This document shows positions 9,531 to 18,437 of a stretch of 64,000 bases of DNA, piece after piece. The translations under genes were made by a program, and so were the position numbers. Each line of letters begins with the position of its first letter. Position 1 is the stretch's first letter. The notes beneath the pieces are model-generated. The model did not search any database. It saw nothing but the letters and a program-made list of their open reading frames with translations, and was not told the DNA's origin. Source of the stretch: Bordetella parapertussis (lineage in GTDB: Bacteria; Pseudomonadota; Gammaproteobacteria; Burkholderiales; Burkholderiaceae_B). The stretch spans positions 1 through 64,000 of the forward strand of contig CAMCYB010000001.1 of the NCBI GenBank assembly GCA_945883615.1, in the 5' to 3' direction.

Positions 9531-10457
9531 ATGACCTTTAACCTTGTTCTGGCACAAACGCTTAACGGCTTTCAGTTTGGAATTTTGCTATTTTTAATGG
9601 CAGCCGGGCTGACGCTGGTATTTGGCATTATGAGTTTTGTGAATCTGGCGCATGGTTCACTGTATATGTTGGGCGCGTATTTTGCAGCCGTGATTGCCGC
9701 ACAATCGGGCTCATTCATGTTGGCTGTTGTCTTGGCAACCGTGGGTTTATTTATATTAGGTTTATTGCTTGACGCAGGGGGCCTCGCGATATTGCATAAA
9801 CGAGGCCACCTTGACCAAGTTTTAGCCACCTTTGGTTTAGTGTTATTTTTTAATGAACTGGTACGGGTCATTTGGGGCAATGCTCCCTTGTATATGGACG
9901 CCCCAGAAGCCTTAGCCGGTTCCTTTAGTTTTCTTGATTTTAATTACCCCGCCTATCGGCTGGTGATTATTGCCGCCGGTCTGTTAGTGGCCTTAGGTTT
10001 ATATTTGCTCATTGAACGCACACGCATCGGTATGCTGATTCGTGCGGGGGCCAGTAACCGAGGCATGGTCGGCGCCTTAGGCGTCAATATCAGTTGGCTC
10101 AATCGTTTTATCTTTGCGCTCGGGGCCGCCTTAGCGGGCTTAGCGGGCGCTTTAGTTGGGCCCATTCTTTCGATTCAGTCTGGTATGGGCGAACCGATTT
10201 TAATATTGACGCTGGTGGTCATTGTGATTGGCGGTATTGGTTCAATACGCGGGGCGTTTTATGGTGCCCTAGTGGTCGGTATTGTTGATACCTTAGGCCG
10301 AGTTTTACTACCTGTCTGGTTGGGTCAAACATTTAGCCCCTCATTTGCCAGTGGCGTGGGCCCTGCTTTAGCGTCGATGTTGGTGTATTTATTAATGGCT
10401 GTGATACTGGCCATTAAGCCTGATGGCTTGTTTCCCGTCAAAGCGCGGGGTAGCTAA
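9531..10457 (+). CDS. branched-chain-type ABC transporter permease (LivH-like)
   Basis: The 308-residue protein is strongly hydrophobic with about eight membrane segments. It shows LivH-family landmarks: a start like LNGFQFGILLFLMAAGLTLVFG, the segment FVNLAHGSLYMLGAY, and RAGASNRGMVGALGVN, which precedes the cytoplasmic coupling loop. It pairs with the LivM-like permease encoded 31 bp downstream to form the translocation channel in the inner membrane. Confidence 0.92.
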   Translation: MTFNLVLAQTLNGFQFGILLFLMAAGLTLVFGIMSFVNLAHGSLYMLGAYFAAVIAAQSGSFMLAVVLATVGLFILGLLLDAGGLAILHKRGHLDQVLATFGLVLFFNELVRVIWGNAPLYMDAPEALAGSFSFLDFNYPAYRLVIIAAGLLVALGLYLLIERTRIGMLIRAGASNRGMVGALGVNISWLNRFIFALGAALAGLAGALVGPILSIQSGMGEPILILTLVVIVIGGIGSIRGAFYGALVVGIVDTLGRVLLPVWLGQTFSPSFASGVGPALASMLVYLLMAVILAIKPDGLFPVKARGS

Positions 10458-10488
10458 TGCAACCTACTGTGCCACCGATCAAACAATC

Positions 10489-11499
10489 ATGACTCAACAA
10501 CCCGCTCTGGTGGCTGCAACGCCTAAGCCTGCTCGTGCGTCTCTTGCGTTGTTACGTCGCGCCATCATCACGATTGTTTTAGCGGTCTTATTTTTAATAC
10601 CGCTTTACGCTTGGCTCGCAGACGACATTTTTATGTTGACCTTATTTGGTCGAATTTTAGTCTTTGCCCTCGCTGCGCTGGGTTTAAATATCGCGCTTGG
10701 TTTTGGTGGCATGGTGAGTTTGGGGCACGCGTTATATATGGGTTTAGGGGGTTACTCAGTGGGCATTTTGTCAACACTGGGTGTGACTGACGGTTGGTTG
10801 CATTTGTTGACAGCCGTCGCGATAACAACCGTTGTGGCGATACCGATTGGCTGGGTGGCCTTGCGCACGCAAGGTATTGCTTTCATCATGATTACGCTGG
10901 CTTTTGCTCAGCTTTTTTATTATGTCTTTGTGAGCTTGCGGCAATTCGGTGGCGACGATGGCATGAGTTTGGCTAACTTAAGTTCTTTTGGCGCGTTAAC
11001 GGGTGACAAGTACGCAATTTATATTGCGCTATCGCTGGTGTTGGCCTTCACACTCTGGTTTGTTAACCGTATCGTGCATGCACGTTTTGGTTTGGTGTTG
11101 CGCGCCACCTGCGTCAACGAACGTCGTGTGAATGCGCTGGGTACACGCAGTGTGCCCTACCGTTTAATGGCGTATGTATTGTCGGCACAAATTTGTGCGG
11201 TAGCCGGTTTCTTTTTAGTCAACTTAACCGGCTTTGTCTCACCCGCCATGATGAGTTGGGTGGTGTCGGGCGAGTTAATTGTGATGGTGTTGTTGGGCGG
11301 CTTAGGTACCGTGTTTGGCCCTATTATCGGGGCCGTGGCATTTTTGCTGATTGAAGAAGGCCTCAAAGCGTTAACTGAAAACTGGCCTCTCATCATGGGC
11401 CCGTTTATTGTTTTAGTGGTGGTCTTTTTAAAGAATGGTTTGTGGGGTTTATTGCAAGACCGCAAAGAAAGTGCACAAGGCGGTGGGGGCAATCATTAA
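10489..11499 (+). CDS. branched-chain-type ABC transporter permease (LivM-like)
   Basis: The protein has 336 residues from the ATG at 10489, which follows the preceding stop by 31 bp. LivM-type features are visible: ALGLNIALGFGGMVSLGHALYMGLG and, near the C-terminus, SGELIVMVLLGGLGTVFGPIIGA. A longer in-frame version reaching back to 10423 would overlap the LivH-like gene and adds no family sequence. The stop at 11497-11499 directly abuts the ATG of the next ATPase gene, so translation is coupled. Confidence 0.92.
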   Translation: MTQQPALVAATPKPARASLALLRRAIITIVLAVLFLIPLYAWLADDIFMLTLFGRILVFALAALGLNIALGFGGMVSLGHALYMGLGGYSVGILSTLGVTDGWLHLLTAVAITTVVAIPIGWVALRTQGIAFIMITLAFAQLFYYVFVSLRQFGGDDGMSLANLSSFGALTGDKYAIYIALSLVLAFTLWFVNRIVHARFGLVLRATCVNERRVNALGTRSVPYRLMAYVLSAQICAVAGFFLVNLTGFVSPAMMSWVVSGELIVMVLLGGLGTVFGPIIGAVAFLLIEEGLKALTENWPLIMGPFIVLVVVFLKNGLWGLLQDRKESAQGGGGNH

Positions 11500-12258
11500 A
11501 TGAATAAACCCCTGTTAAAGGTCACCGGTTTAGTTAAACGCTTTGGTGGTTTGTGCGTAACCGACGACGTTGATCTATCTATTTCAAAAGGCGAGATTCA
11601 CGCTGTCATTGGCCCAAATGGTGCCGGCAAAACCACCTTAATTAACCAAATTGTGGGTGAAATCAAACCTGATGCTGGTCATATTTATCTGGGCGACGAA
11701 GAGGCCACCCAGTGGTCGGTGGCACGTCGAGCAAGGGCTGGCATTGGCCGCTCATACCAAATCAATTCACTGATTCCCCACTTTACCGTTCTAGAAAACG
11801 TTTTGCTGGCCACACAAGCGGCAGAGGGTCACAACTTTTACTTTTTTAAACCTGCGACCGCTGTCACGCATTTGGTTGAACAAGCGCAGGCCTGTTTGGT
11901 GTCAGTCAATTTAATCGCTGAGCAAAACCGAGTTGCGGGTGCACTGTCGTATGGCCAACAACGCTTAATTGAAATTGCCATGGCGTTAGCAACCCGACCA
12001 AAATTATTGTTACTCGATGAGCCGATGGCCGGCTTGGGCCCGACTGAAACCGAACGCATGGTCGAGTTATTACTCACACTACAGCACCAGTATGCAACGC
12101 TTTTAGTCGAACACGATATGGGCGCAGTGTTTGCTTTGGCGACCCAAGTCAGTGTGTTGGTCTACGGCAAAATACTCATGTGCGACACCCCCGATGCCGT
12201 GCGCAACAGCGCCGTGGTTCGTGAGGCGTATTTGGGCGACGAAGAAATTGACGCATGA
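11500..12258 (+). CDS. branched-chain-type ABC transporter ATP-binding protein (LivG-like)
   Basis: The 252-residue ATPase shows Walker A GPNGAGKTT, the signature LSYGQQRLIEIA, Walker B LLLLDEPMAGL and the switch His in LLVEHDM. The C-terminal tail (VREAYLGDEE) is typical of LivG. The signature has Tyr in place of the second Gly of LSGGQ, as is common in LivG proteins. It starts immediately after the LivM-like stop and overlaps the next ATPase gene by 4 bp (ATGA). Confidence 0.93.
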   Translation: MNKPLLKVTGLVKRFGGLCVTDDVDLSISKGEIHAVIGPNGAGKTTLINQIVGEIKPDAGHIYLGDEEATQWSVARRARAGIGRSYQINSLIPHFTVLENVLLATQAAEGHNFYFFKPATAVTHLVEQAQACLVSVNLIAEQNRVAGALSYGQQRLIEIAMALATRPKLLLLDEPMAGLGPTETERMVELLLTLQHQYATLLVEHDMGAVFALATQVSVLVYGKILMCDTPDAVRNSAVVREAYLGDEEIDA

Positions 12259-13079
12259 CCATTTCAACTGACCCCCCTCTTGCTGTGCCAGGCGCCTCAA
12301 GTACCGACTCTGTTTCAAACAGTGTGCCCGAGACGAAGAGTTCTAGCACAGCCCCACTCAACACCCATCAAACGACGCCTTTGCTTGAAGTCAAAGGCCT
12401 CAACGCAGGTTACGGCATGAGCCAAGTCTTGTTCGATATGAACCTGCGTGTGATGCCCGGTCAGTTTGTGAGCTTACAAGGCCGCAATGGCATGGGCAAA
12501 ACCACCACCCTTCGTTGCATCATGGCGCAATTGCCGCTCACGTCAGGTCAGATTTTTTGGAAAGGTCAACGCATCGATCATTTGGTTGATTATCAAATCG
12601 CAAGGTTAGGCATTGGTCTAGTGCCTGAGGGGCGTCAAATTTTTCCCAATTTAACTGTTTGGGAAAACTTAGTCGCCACCGCCCGTGCATCAAAACAACC
12701 CACAGGCTGGAACATAGAGCGGGTCTATACCTTTTTTCCACGCCTAGCGGAACGCGCTAAAAACTTTGGCAACCAATTATCGGGCGGCGAACAACAGATG
12801 CTAGCCATTGGCCGAGCCTTAATGACCAACCCCGAGTTGTTAATTTTAGATGAGGCCACCGAAGGCTTGTCACCGTTGTTACGACAAGAAATATGGCAAA
12901 CCTTAACTGCTTTACGAGAGGCAGGCCTGTCGATTTTAATGACAGATAAAAACTTGAAACAATTACTGACGTTATGTGATCAGCACTTTATTATCGAAAA
13001 AGGTCATTGTGTCTGGTCTGGCGATTCGACTGCGTTTAGAGCTGACCCAACATTAAAGCAGCGTTACTTAGTGGCTTAA
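12255..13079 (+). CDS. branched-chain-type ABC transporter ATP-binding protein (LivF-like) with N-terminal extension
   Basis: The 274-residue ATPase has Walker A GRNGMGKTT, signature LSGGEQQMLAIGRAL and Walker B LLILDEATEGLSP. The switch position reads LMTDKNLKQLL where LivF usually has a Gln or His; here Lys follows the Asp. About 42 residues rich in Ser, Thr and Pro precede the usual LivF beginning (LLEVKGLNAGYG). No in-frame ATG lies between, so the ATG overlapping livG by 4 bp is the likely start. The stop codon lies inside the first unit of a 12-bp tandem repeat array. Confidence 0.9.
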   Translation: MTISTDPPLAVPGASSTDSVSNSVPETKSSSTAPLNTHQTTPLLEVKGLNAGYGMSQVLFDMNLRVMPGQFVSLQGRNGMGKTTTLRCIMAQLPLTSGQIFWKGQRIDHLVDYQIARLGIGLVPEGRQIFPNLTVWENLVATARASKQPTGWNIERVYTFFPRLAERAKNFGNQLSGGEQQMLAIGRALMTNPELLILDEATEGLSPLLRQEIWQTLTALREAGLSILMTDKNLKQLLTLCDQHFIIEKGHCVWSGDSTAFRADPTLKQRYLVA

Positions 13080-13116
13080 ATAGTGGCTTAAATACTGCCT
13101 TAAACACTGGCTGAAA
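13069..13116 (+). repeat. four 12-bp tandem repeats across the livF stop codon
   Basis: Units are TAGTGGCTTAAA (13069), an exact second copy (13081), TACTGCCTTAAA (13093) and CACTGGCTGAAA (13105). The first copy contains the last codons and stop of the LivF-like gene. The array fills the intergenic space up to the next gene's start at 13125 and repeatedly supplies in-frame TAA stops. Confidence 0.85.
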
Positions 13117-13124
13117 CCAAACAA

Positions 13125-13961
13125 ATGAAACCTAAAAAACCATCAGCTCTTAAATATAAAATCGCTATGATCGGTCGGGGTGCGGTCGCCTTTGAAGTGC
13201 TGACCTATGCTTTAAACGACGCGCGCTTTGATGTGGCCTTGGTCTTGCAACCGGGGCGCCCGGCCCCAACTGAATTTGCACTCAATCAAGCTAAAGTGTT
13301 GTTTGGCTTAGAAGAACTGCTGGCTTGGAAGCCTGATTTGGTTATTGAGGCAGCTGGCAAAGTAGCGCTACAAACCTATGTTGCACCGTGCTTAGCCGCT
13401 GGGGTCAGCGTGATTGCGGCGTCTGTGGGGGCTTTAGCTGATGAAGCACTTTATAAAACACTTCATCAAGCCACGATCACGGGGCGCAGTCAATTGATCT
13501 TACCGTCAGGTGCCATCGGTGCACTTGACTATTTGTCAGCCACTCGTTTTGCGGCGCCTAGCGCCGAGGCCCCCACAGAAATCATTTATGAATCTCGCAA
13601 ACCCCCAAGCGCTTGGCGTGATGTATTGGCCGAGCGAGGTCTGCCTTTAACGCCTGACGCCCCCATTACATTGTTTGAAGGGTCAGCTCGCGAGGCAGCA
13701 AAGTTGTTTCCGCAAAATTTAAATGTGGCGGCGACCATTGCTTTGGCTGGGGTTGGAATGGACAACACTCGAGTTAGAGTTGTGGTCGACCCAGCCGCAA
13801 CAGGCAACATGCATACCATTACCGCAACCGGTTCATTTGGCAGCCTGTCAACCCAAATCATAAATCGACCCTCGCCCACAAACCCCAAAACATCATGGGT
13901 CGTGGGTTTAAGCATCATCGCTGCCCTAGATCGGTATGTTGCCCCAATCGTGGTGGGTTAG
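13125..13961 (+). CDS. L-aspartate dehydrogenase-like protein (NadX family)
   Basis: The 278-residue protein has an N-terminal Rossmann segment (IAMIGRGAVAFEVL) and the NadX family core: IEAAGKVALQTYV, the motif YESRKPPSAWR, and NLNVAATIALAGVGMDNTRV followed by VVDPAATGNMHTI. Known members oxidise L-aspartate to iminoaspartate with NAD(P), feeding quinolinate and NAD synthesis, or run as an aminating enzyme. Here it ends a run of transporter genes, so it may process an amino-acid or imine product of the pathway instead (inference). It begins 45 bp after the LivF-like gene, behind the repeat array, and is convergent with ribE. Confidence 0.85.
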   Translation: MKPKKPSALKYKIAMIGRGAVAFEVLTYALNDARFDVALVLQPGRPAPTEFALNQAKVLFGLEELLAWKPDLVIEAAGKVALQTYVAPCLAAGVSVIAASVGALADEALYKTLHQATITGRSQLILPSGAIGALDYLSATRFAAPSAEAPTEIIYESRKPPSAWRDVLAERGLPLTPDAPITLFEGSAREAAKLFPQNLNVAATIALAGVGMDNTRVRVVVDPAATGNMHTITATGSFGSLSTQIINRPSPTNPKTSWVVGLSIIAALDRYVAPIVVG

Positions 13962-13987
13962 GTGCGTAGCGACACCCAAAGAAGATG

Positions 13988-14614
13988 TTACTTTCGGTAC
14001 GCCAAAATACGCTCACAATACCGAGCGATGGTGTCAATTTCTAAGTTGACAGCTTGACCGGGTTTTAGGTGTTTGAGGGTGGTCATGGCGATCGTGTGGG
14101 GTATGAGGTTAATGCTGAACTGGGTGCCCTCAGCCACGTCATGAACAGAATTAACGGTGAGGCTGACACCATTGACAGCAACAGAACCTTTGTACGCCAT
14201 AAAGGGTGCCAAAGAAACGGGGGCTTGCACCACCAGCAACCACGACTCACCCACAGATTCAAACTGCACGACATGACCGAGACCATCAACATGACCCGAC
14301 ACCAAATGACCGCCAATGGCGTCACCGATACGCATGGCTTTTTCTAAGTTAACGGGGCCCGGCTCAGCTAAACCAACCGTCAGGTTTAGGCTGGCTTTTG
14401 ACACATCGAAGGTAAAGCCTGACGGGGTCAGTGACGTGACCGTCAGGCACACCCCTTGAATCGCAATCGAATCACCCAGCTTGACATCGCTTAAATCAAG
14501 CGCTGCGCTGTTCACGTGTAACCGCAAGCCCGTGTTGTGCGCATCGTAGCCCACGGCGGCTAACGGCTCTGTGCGTTCAATTTGACCCACTGCCGCGACA
14601 ATACCTGTAAACAT
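13988..14614 (-). CDS. ribE: riboflavin synthase alpha chain
   Basis: The 208-residue enzyme dismutates two 6,7-dimethyl-8-ribityllumazine to riboflavin. The family start MFTGIVAAVG is at 14614, preceded by AAGGA seven bases upstream, which fixes the start; longer in-frame versions run into the 8-bp repeat array. The two lumazine-binding barrels are visible as tandem halves: GVCLTV with a following GHLVSGHVDG, and NGVSLTVNSV with INLIPHT. It lies downstream of ribD on the same strand. Confidence 0.95.
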   Translation of the reverse strand: MFTGIVAAVGQIERTEPLAAVGYDAHNTGLRLHVNSAALDLSDVKLGDSIAIQGVCLTVTSLTPSGFTFDVSKASLNLTVGLAEPGPVNLEKAMRIGDAIGGHLVSGHVDGLGHVVQFESVGESWLLVVQAPVSLAPFMAYKGSVAVNGVSLTVNSVHDVAEGTQFSINLIPHTIAMTTLKHLKPGQAVNLEIDTIARYCERILAYRK

Positions 14615-14631
14615 GAATTGATCCTTAAAGG

Positions 14632-14695
14632 TTAATTCGTTAATTCGTACATTCGTACATTCGTTCATTCGTTATTTAGTCAATGCGTTCATTTG
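14632..14695. repeat. 8-bp tandem repeat array upstream of ribE
   Basis: Reading the plus strand, 8-mers run TTAATTCG, TTAATTCG, TACATTCG, TACATTCG, TTCATTCG and then the degenerate TTATTTAG, TCAATGCG and TTCATTTG. Five units are clear and three are decayed. The array fills the ribD-ribE intergenic space and ends 17 bases from the ribE start, just upstream of its ribosome site. Confidence 0.8.
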
Positions 14696-14714
14696 TTTTT
14701 GCACTGATTAATCG

Positions 14715-15932
14715 TCATGTGTGCGTCACGCTTTGTAAATCAATCAAATGCAGGTTAGCGCGTAGCGCTTCCCAGCGGGCGGTGTGACGTGCTCGCACCC
14801 GAATGTCTGCCCCTATCGGTGACACCTCAGCAAAAGTTAACTGTGTGGCTTGATCAAGCGTATCAATGCCAGGAATATCGAGCATCGGTTTTCCTAAGCC
14901 TAAGAAGCATGGCGCTAGGTAAAGCAAGAGCTCGTCAACCACACCTGCTTGCCAAAGCGCGCCATTTAACCCGGCGCCCGCTTCAACATGCAACTCGTTA
15001 ATGTCATGTTTGCCTAACCAACGCATCATTGCGACCATATCAACCCGAAACGGTGGCTTGGTATCAGCCACACGCACAATTTCAACACCGAGGTTAATCA
15101 GGTTTTGATATTTAGTCAGTTGCAGTGTGGGGTCGTTGGCCACGAATAAAACAATTGACCGGGCGGGTTGCTCTTGCAAACCGTTAAACACACGTGCTGT
15201 TTCTTGAATTTCAAAACGGGGGTCAACAATTGCTAATTTTGGTTGCCGGCGGGTTGACACCGCGCGCACGTTCATCAGTGGGTCGTCCGTTTTAATGGTG
15301 CCAATACCTGTCATCACCATGCAGCTTCGGGCACGCCAATGATGTCCGTCGTCACGCGCGGCTTGCTGAGTGACCCACTGTGATTCGCCGTTAGCCAACG
15401 CGGTTTGTGAATCAAGAGACGCCGCAATTTTGAGCCAAACATAAGGCACACCTCGCGTCATACGTGACACAAACCCCGGGTTTAAGGCCAAGGCTTCATC
15501 AGCCAAAACACCCACGGTAACCTCAATACCCGCGACACGTAAAGCGCTCATACCGCGACCGGCAACTCTTGGGTTCGGGTCAAAATGAGCAAACACCACG
15601 CGGGCAGGTTTTGCAAGAATGAGTGCTTCGACACAGGGCGGTGTTTTACCAAAATGGCTACACGGTTCAAGCGAAACATAGACGGTCGCGCCTTGTGTCG
15701 TGTTGCCTTGGCTGATAACATGTTGAAGCGCAACAATTTCAGCATGCGCATGCCCAACCGCTAGGGTTGAACCTCGCCCTAATACTTGCCCATCACGAAC
15801 AATGATGCAACCCACTCGCGGGTTTGGGCTCGGCACATAAAGAGCTGACTCAGCCAATGCCAAGGCTTGACGCATAAAGTAAATATCTTGGTCAGCTTGA
15901 ATGGGCAACGCCGATGATGTGACAGGTGACAT
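14715..15932 (-). CDS. ribD: bifunctional diaminohydroxyphosphoribosylaminopyrimidine deaminase / 5-amino-6-(5-phosphoribosylamino)uracil reductase
   Basis: The 405-residue protein has an N-terminal zinc deaminase domain (HAE in GHAHAEIVAL and PCSHFGKTPPC) and a C-terminal reductase domain (VWLKIAASLDSQTAL, then GIGTIKTDDPLMNVR). It catalyses the second and third steps of riboflavin synthesis. The start is either the ATG at 15932 or the TTG one codon upstream; an AAGG lies 7 bases before the TTG and 10 before the ATG, so the choice is open. It starts 6 bp after nrdR. Confidence 0.95.
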   Translation of the reverse strand: MSPVTSSALPIQADQDIYFMRQALALAESALYVPSPNPRVGCIIVRDGQVLGRGSTLAVGHAHAEIVALQHVISQGNTTQGATVYVSLEPCSHFGKTPPCVEALILAKPARVVFAHFDPNPRVAGRGMSALRVAGIEVTVGVLADEALALNPGFVSRMTRGVPYVWLKIAASLDSQTALANGESQWVTQQAARDDGHHWRARSCMVMTGIGTIKTDDPLMNVRAVSTRRQPKLAIVDPRFEIQETARVFNGLQEQPARSIVLFVANDPTLQLTKYQNLINLGVEIVRVADTKPPFRVDMVAMMRWLGKHDINELHVEAGAGLNGALWQAGVVDELLLYLAPCFLGLGKPMLDIPGIDTLDQATQLTFAEVSPIGADIRVRARHTARWEALRANLHLIDLQSVTHT

Positions 15933-15938
15933 CAAGCG

Positions 15939-16409
15939 TTAGCCTTTACGTGGCTTTACTGGGCCCTGCATTTCTTTGATGGCTTGCACAAACTCGCCAA
16001 TGTCTTCAAAACTTTTATAAACAGAGGCAAATCGAACATATGCCACTTTATCAAGCTTATGCAGTTCAGCCATAACCAGTGCACCGATTTGTTCGGTAGA
16101 AACCTCACGTTCACCCAGCACCAACAGATTTTCTTCAATGCGGTTGACGGCTTGATCAACTTGTTCAGTGCTGACAGGGCGTTTACGCAAAGCTAAAGAT
16201 AAACTGCCCCGTAATTTTTCAACAGAAAAATCATGGCGGCTGCCATTTCGCTTGACCACGGCAGGCATAGTCAGCTCGCTGCGTTCATACGTCGTAAAAC
16301 GTTTGTCGCATGATTCACAACGACGACGACGACGAATAAAATCGCCTTCGTCGCCGATACGGGAATCAATGACGGCTGTCTCAAGATGGCCGCAAAAAGG
16401 GCATTTCAT
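15939..16409 (-). CDS. nrdR: transcriptional repressor NrdR
   Basis: The 156-residue protein has the zinc ribbon (MKCPFCGH and CESC about 28 residues later) followed by an ATP-cone domain ([20 protein letters not shown]). NrdR senses ATP/dATP and represses ribonucleotide reductase genes. Two matching NrdR boxes are present in this window at the nrdA promoter (32162-32208). The order glyA-nrdR-ribD on the minus strand is a common proteobacterial arrangement. Confidence 0.96.
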   Translation of the reverse strand: MKCPFCGHLETAVIDSRIGDEGDFIRRRRRCESCDKRFTTYERSELTMPAVVKRNGSRHDFSVEKLRGSLSLALRKRPVSTEQVDQAVNRIEENLLVLGEREVSTEQIGALVMAELHKLDKVAYVRFASVYKSFEDIGEFVQAIKEMQGPVKPRKG

Positions 16410-16424
16410 GGTGTCAACTGAACC

Positions 16425-17669
16425 TTAACCGTAAACCGGAAAAGCCTCTGTCAATGCATGAACACGTGCACGCACCGCATTAAGATTGGCTTCATCTTGC
16501 GGGTTGTCTAAAACGTCAGCAATTAAATTTGCGGTTTGCTCTGACTCTTTCTCGTTGAAACCGCGTGTTGTCATGGCGGGTGTACCTAAACGGATGCCGC
16601 TGGTCACAAAGGGTTTTTCTGGGTCATTCGGAATGGCATTTTTGTTGACTGTGATGTGAGCCAGACCAAGCGCTTCTTCAGCCACTTTGCCAGTAATGCC
16701 TTTAGCACGCAAATCAACCAACATGACATGACTTTCAGTACGCCCTGACACAATGCGCAAGCCCCGCTTGACTAAGGTTTCAGCCATCACTTGGGCGTTA
16801 CGCACAATTTGGGCAGCATAGGCTTTAAATTCAGGCTGCAAAGCCTCTTTAAAGGCCACGGCTTTACCTGCGATAACATGCATTAAAGGCCCGCCCTGAA
16901 TGCCAGGGAAAATAGCCGAATTAATGATTTTTTCGTATTCAGCTTTCATCATGATGACGCCACCCCTTGGCCCACGTAACGATTTGTGGGTAGTCGAGGT
17001 CACAAAATCAGCAAAAGGCACTGGGTTAGGGTACGCGTGACCAGCGATTAAACCTGAATAATGGGCCGCATCAACTAAAAGTAATGCACCGTTGTCATGG
17101 GCAATGCGAGCAAAACGCTCGAAATCAATATGTAAGGAATACGCTGAGGCGCCTGCCACAATTAACTTAGGCTTTTCTGCCTTCGCTAACGCTTCAATTT
17201 TGTCGTAATCAATCACTTCATTGGCATCTAGGCCGTACTGTAAAAAACGGTATGTTTTGCCTGAGGCATTAACAGAAGCACCATGCGTTAAGTGCCCACC
17301 ATCAGCCAAGCTCATGCCTAAAACCGTATCGCCAGGTTTAAGCACGGCTAAGTAAACGGCTTGATTCGCTTGAGAGCCTGAATTGGGTTGAACGTTAGCC
17401 GCCTCAGCACCAAATAACTCTTTTAAGCGATCAATGGCTAATTTTTCAACCACATCAACAAACTCGCAACCGCCGTAATAGCGCTTACCCGGGTAGCCTT
17501 CAGCATATTTGTTTGTCAGTTGTGACCCTTGCGCCTGCATGACTGCAGGGCTGGCATAGTTTTCAGAAGCAATCAGCTCAATATGCTGTTCTTGGCGTTT
17601 GTCTTCTTGTTGCATGGCGTGCCACACATCGGGGTCAACACGGTCTAGCGTTAGGCTGGGATCGAACAT
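16425..17669 (-). CDS. glyA: serine hydroxymethyltransferase
   Basis: The 414-residue PLP enzyme interconverts serine and glycine with tetrahydrofolate. The PLP-binding Lys lies in [14 protein letters not shown], and the family sequences [25 protein letters not shown] and QPNSGSQAN are all present. Its length is normal. It ends 15 bp before nrdR and probably heads a glyA-nrdR-ribD-ribE transcript, supplying one-carbon units. Confidence 0.97.
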   Translation of the reverse strand: MFDPSLTLDRVDPDVWHAMQQEDKRQEQHIELIASENYASPAVMQAQGSQLTNKYAEGYPGKRYYGGCEFVDVVEKLAIDRLKELFGAEAANVQPNSGSQANQAVYLAVLKPGDTVLGMSLADGGHLTHGASVNASGKTYRFLQYGLDANEVIDYDKIEALAKAEKPKLIVAGASAYSLHIDFERFARIAHDNGALLLVDAAHYSGLIAGHAYPNPVPFADFVTSTTHKSLRGPRGGVIMMKAEYEKIINSAIFPGIQGGPLMHVIAGKAVAFKEALQPEFKAYAAQIVRNAQVMAETLVKRGLRIVSGRTESHVMLVDLRAKGITGKVAEEALGLAHITVNKNAIPNDPEKPFVTSGIRLGTPAMTTRGFNEKESEQTANLIADVLDNPQDEANLNAVRARVHALTEAFPVYG

Positions 17670-17716
17670 AAATAATCTCGAAAAAGGTCAGTGGAGAAGG
17701 CCACACACAGAAAAAA

Positions 17717-17744
17717 ATAAATGCCCATTGAGTAGGGCATTTAT
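17717..17744 (-). terminator. Rho-independent terminator downstream of the PEBP gene
   Basis: A perfect 10-bp inverted repeat, ATAAATGCCC / GGGCATTTAT, encloses an 8-base loop. On the minus strand it is followed by a run of six T (plus-strand A at 17711-17716). It lies 20 bases past the stop of the gene at 17765-18406 and separates it from glyA. Confidence 0.85.
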
Positions 17745-17764
17745 TGTAACGCCGCTAAATATTT

Positions 17765-18406
17765 TTAACCGAGCTGACGCGGGGCTAAATCAGGGTTAAG
17801 CGTATAAGTACCTGTAACCGATGCTTGCGCCAACACATGGCCTTGCATGGCAACGAATGCCTCTGGCCCGCCAAATTTGCCTTCGATCGGTAATTTTGCG
17901 ACGCCTAAGGCATAAAGCGTAAACACATAACGGTGCACGATGCTGTCATTCCAAGGGGGGCATGGGCCGTCATAACCAAAGTACTCACCGCGCATGTCAT
18001 TGTCTTGTGCAAACCAGTCGGTATAGTTGTTAAGCCCTTGTCTGGTTTCATTTGGCGCTAGGGGCCCACCCTTACCGCGGGGCAAAACACCCATTGACCA
18101 CTCGCCTTCACTGATTTCTCTTTGGTTAGCAGGTAAATCAACTAAAACCCAATGAAAGAAGTCAACGCGGGGTAAATCAGCGGGTACGGTTCGGCCTTCT
18201 TGATTTACATCATCGCCGACGCTGGGCACGTCAGGGTCGTGACAAATTAGGGCAAAAGATTGGGTGCCGAGGGGCACGTCGTCCCAGCTGAACTGGGGGT
18301 TTAAGTTGTCTGATAGCGCGACGTGCCGCTGTTCATCAATCTGGCCGAAAGCGTACTCTTTAGGTATCACGCCTTGGTCTACAAACGATAGGCTGGTTAA
18401 TTTCAT
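17765..18406 (-). CDS. YbhB/YbcL-family phosphatidylethanolamine-binding-like (PEBP) protein
   Basis: The 213-residue protein has the bacterial PEBP/Raf-kinase-inhibitor-like pattern: NPQFSWDDVPLGTQSFALICHDPDVP..., FHWVLVDLP, and the ligand-pocket segment YDGPCPPWNDSIVHRYVFTLYAL. No signal peptide is visible, so it should be cytoplasmic. It is longer than E. coli YbhB (158 residues) because of insertions around residues 55-70 and 95-130. Its physiological role is unknown. It is monocistronic, with its own terminator and a 31-bp gap to tyrS. Confidence 0.88.
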   Translation of the reverse strand: MKLTSLSFVDQGVIPKEYAFGQIDEQRHVALSDNLNPQFSWDDVPLGTQSFALICHDPDVPSVGDDVNQEGRTVPADLPRVDFFHWVLVDLPANQREISEGEWSMGVLPRGKGGPLAPNETRQGLNNYTDWFAQDNDMRGEYFGYDGPCPPWNDSIVHRYVFTLYALGVAKLPIEGKFGGPEAFVAMQGHVLAQASVTGTYTLNPDLAPRQLG

Positions 18407-18437
18407 ATTGCCTCCTGGCTGCAGAGGTCTGCAGCAA

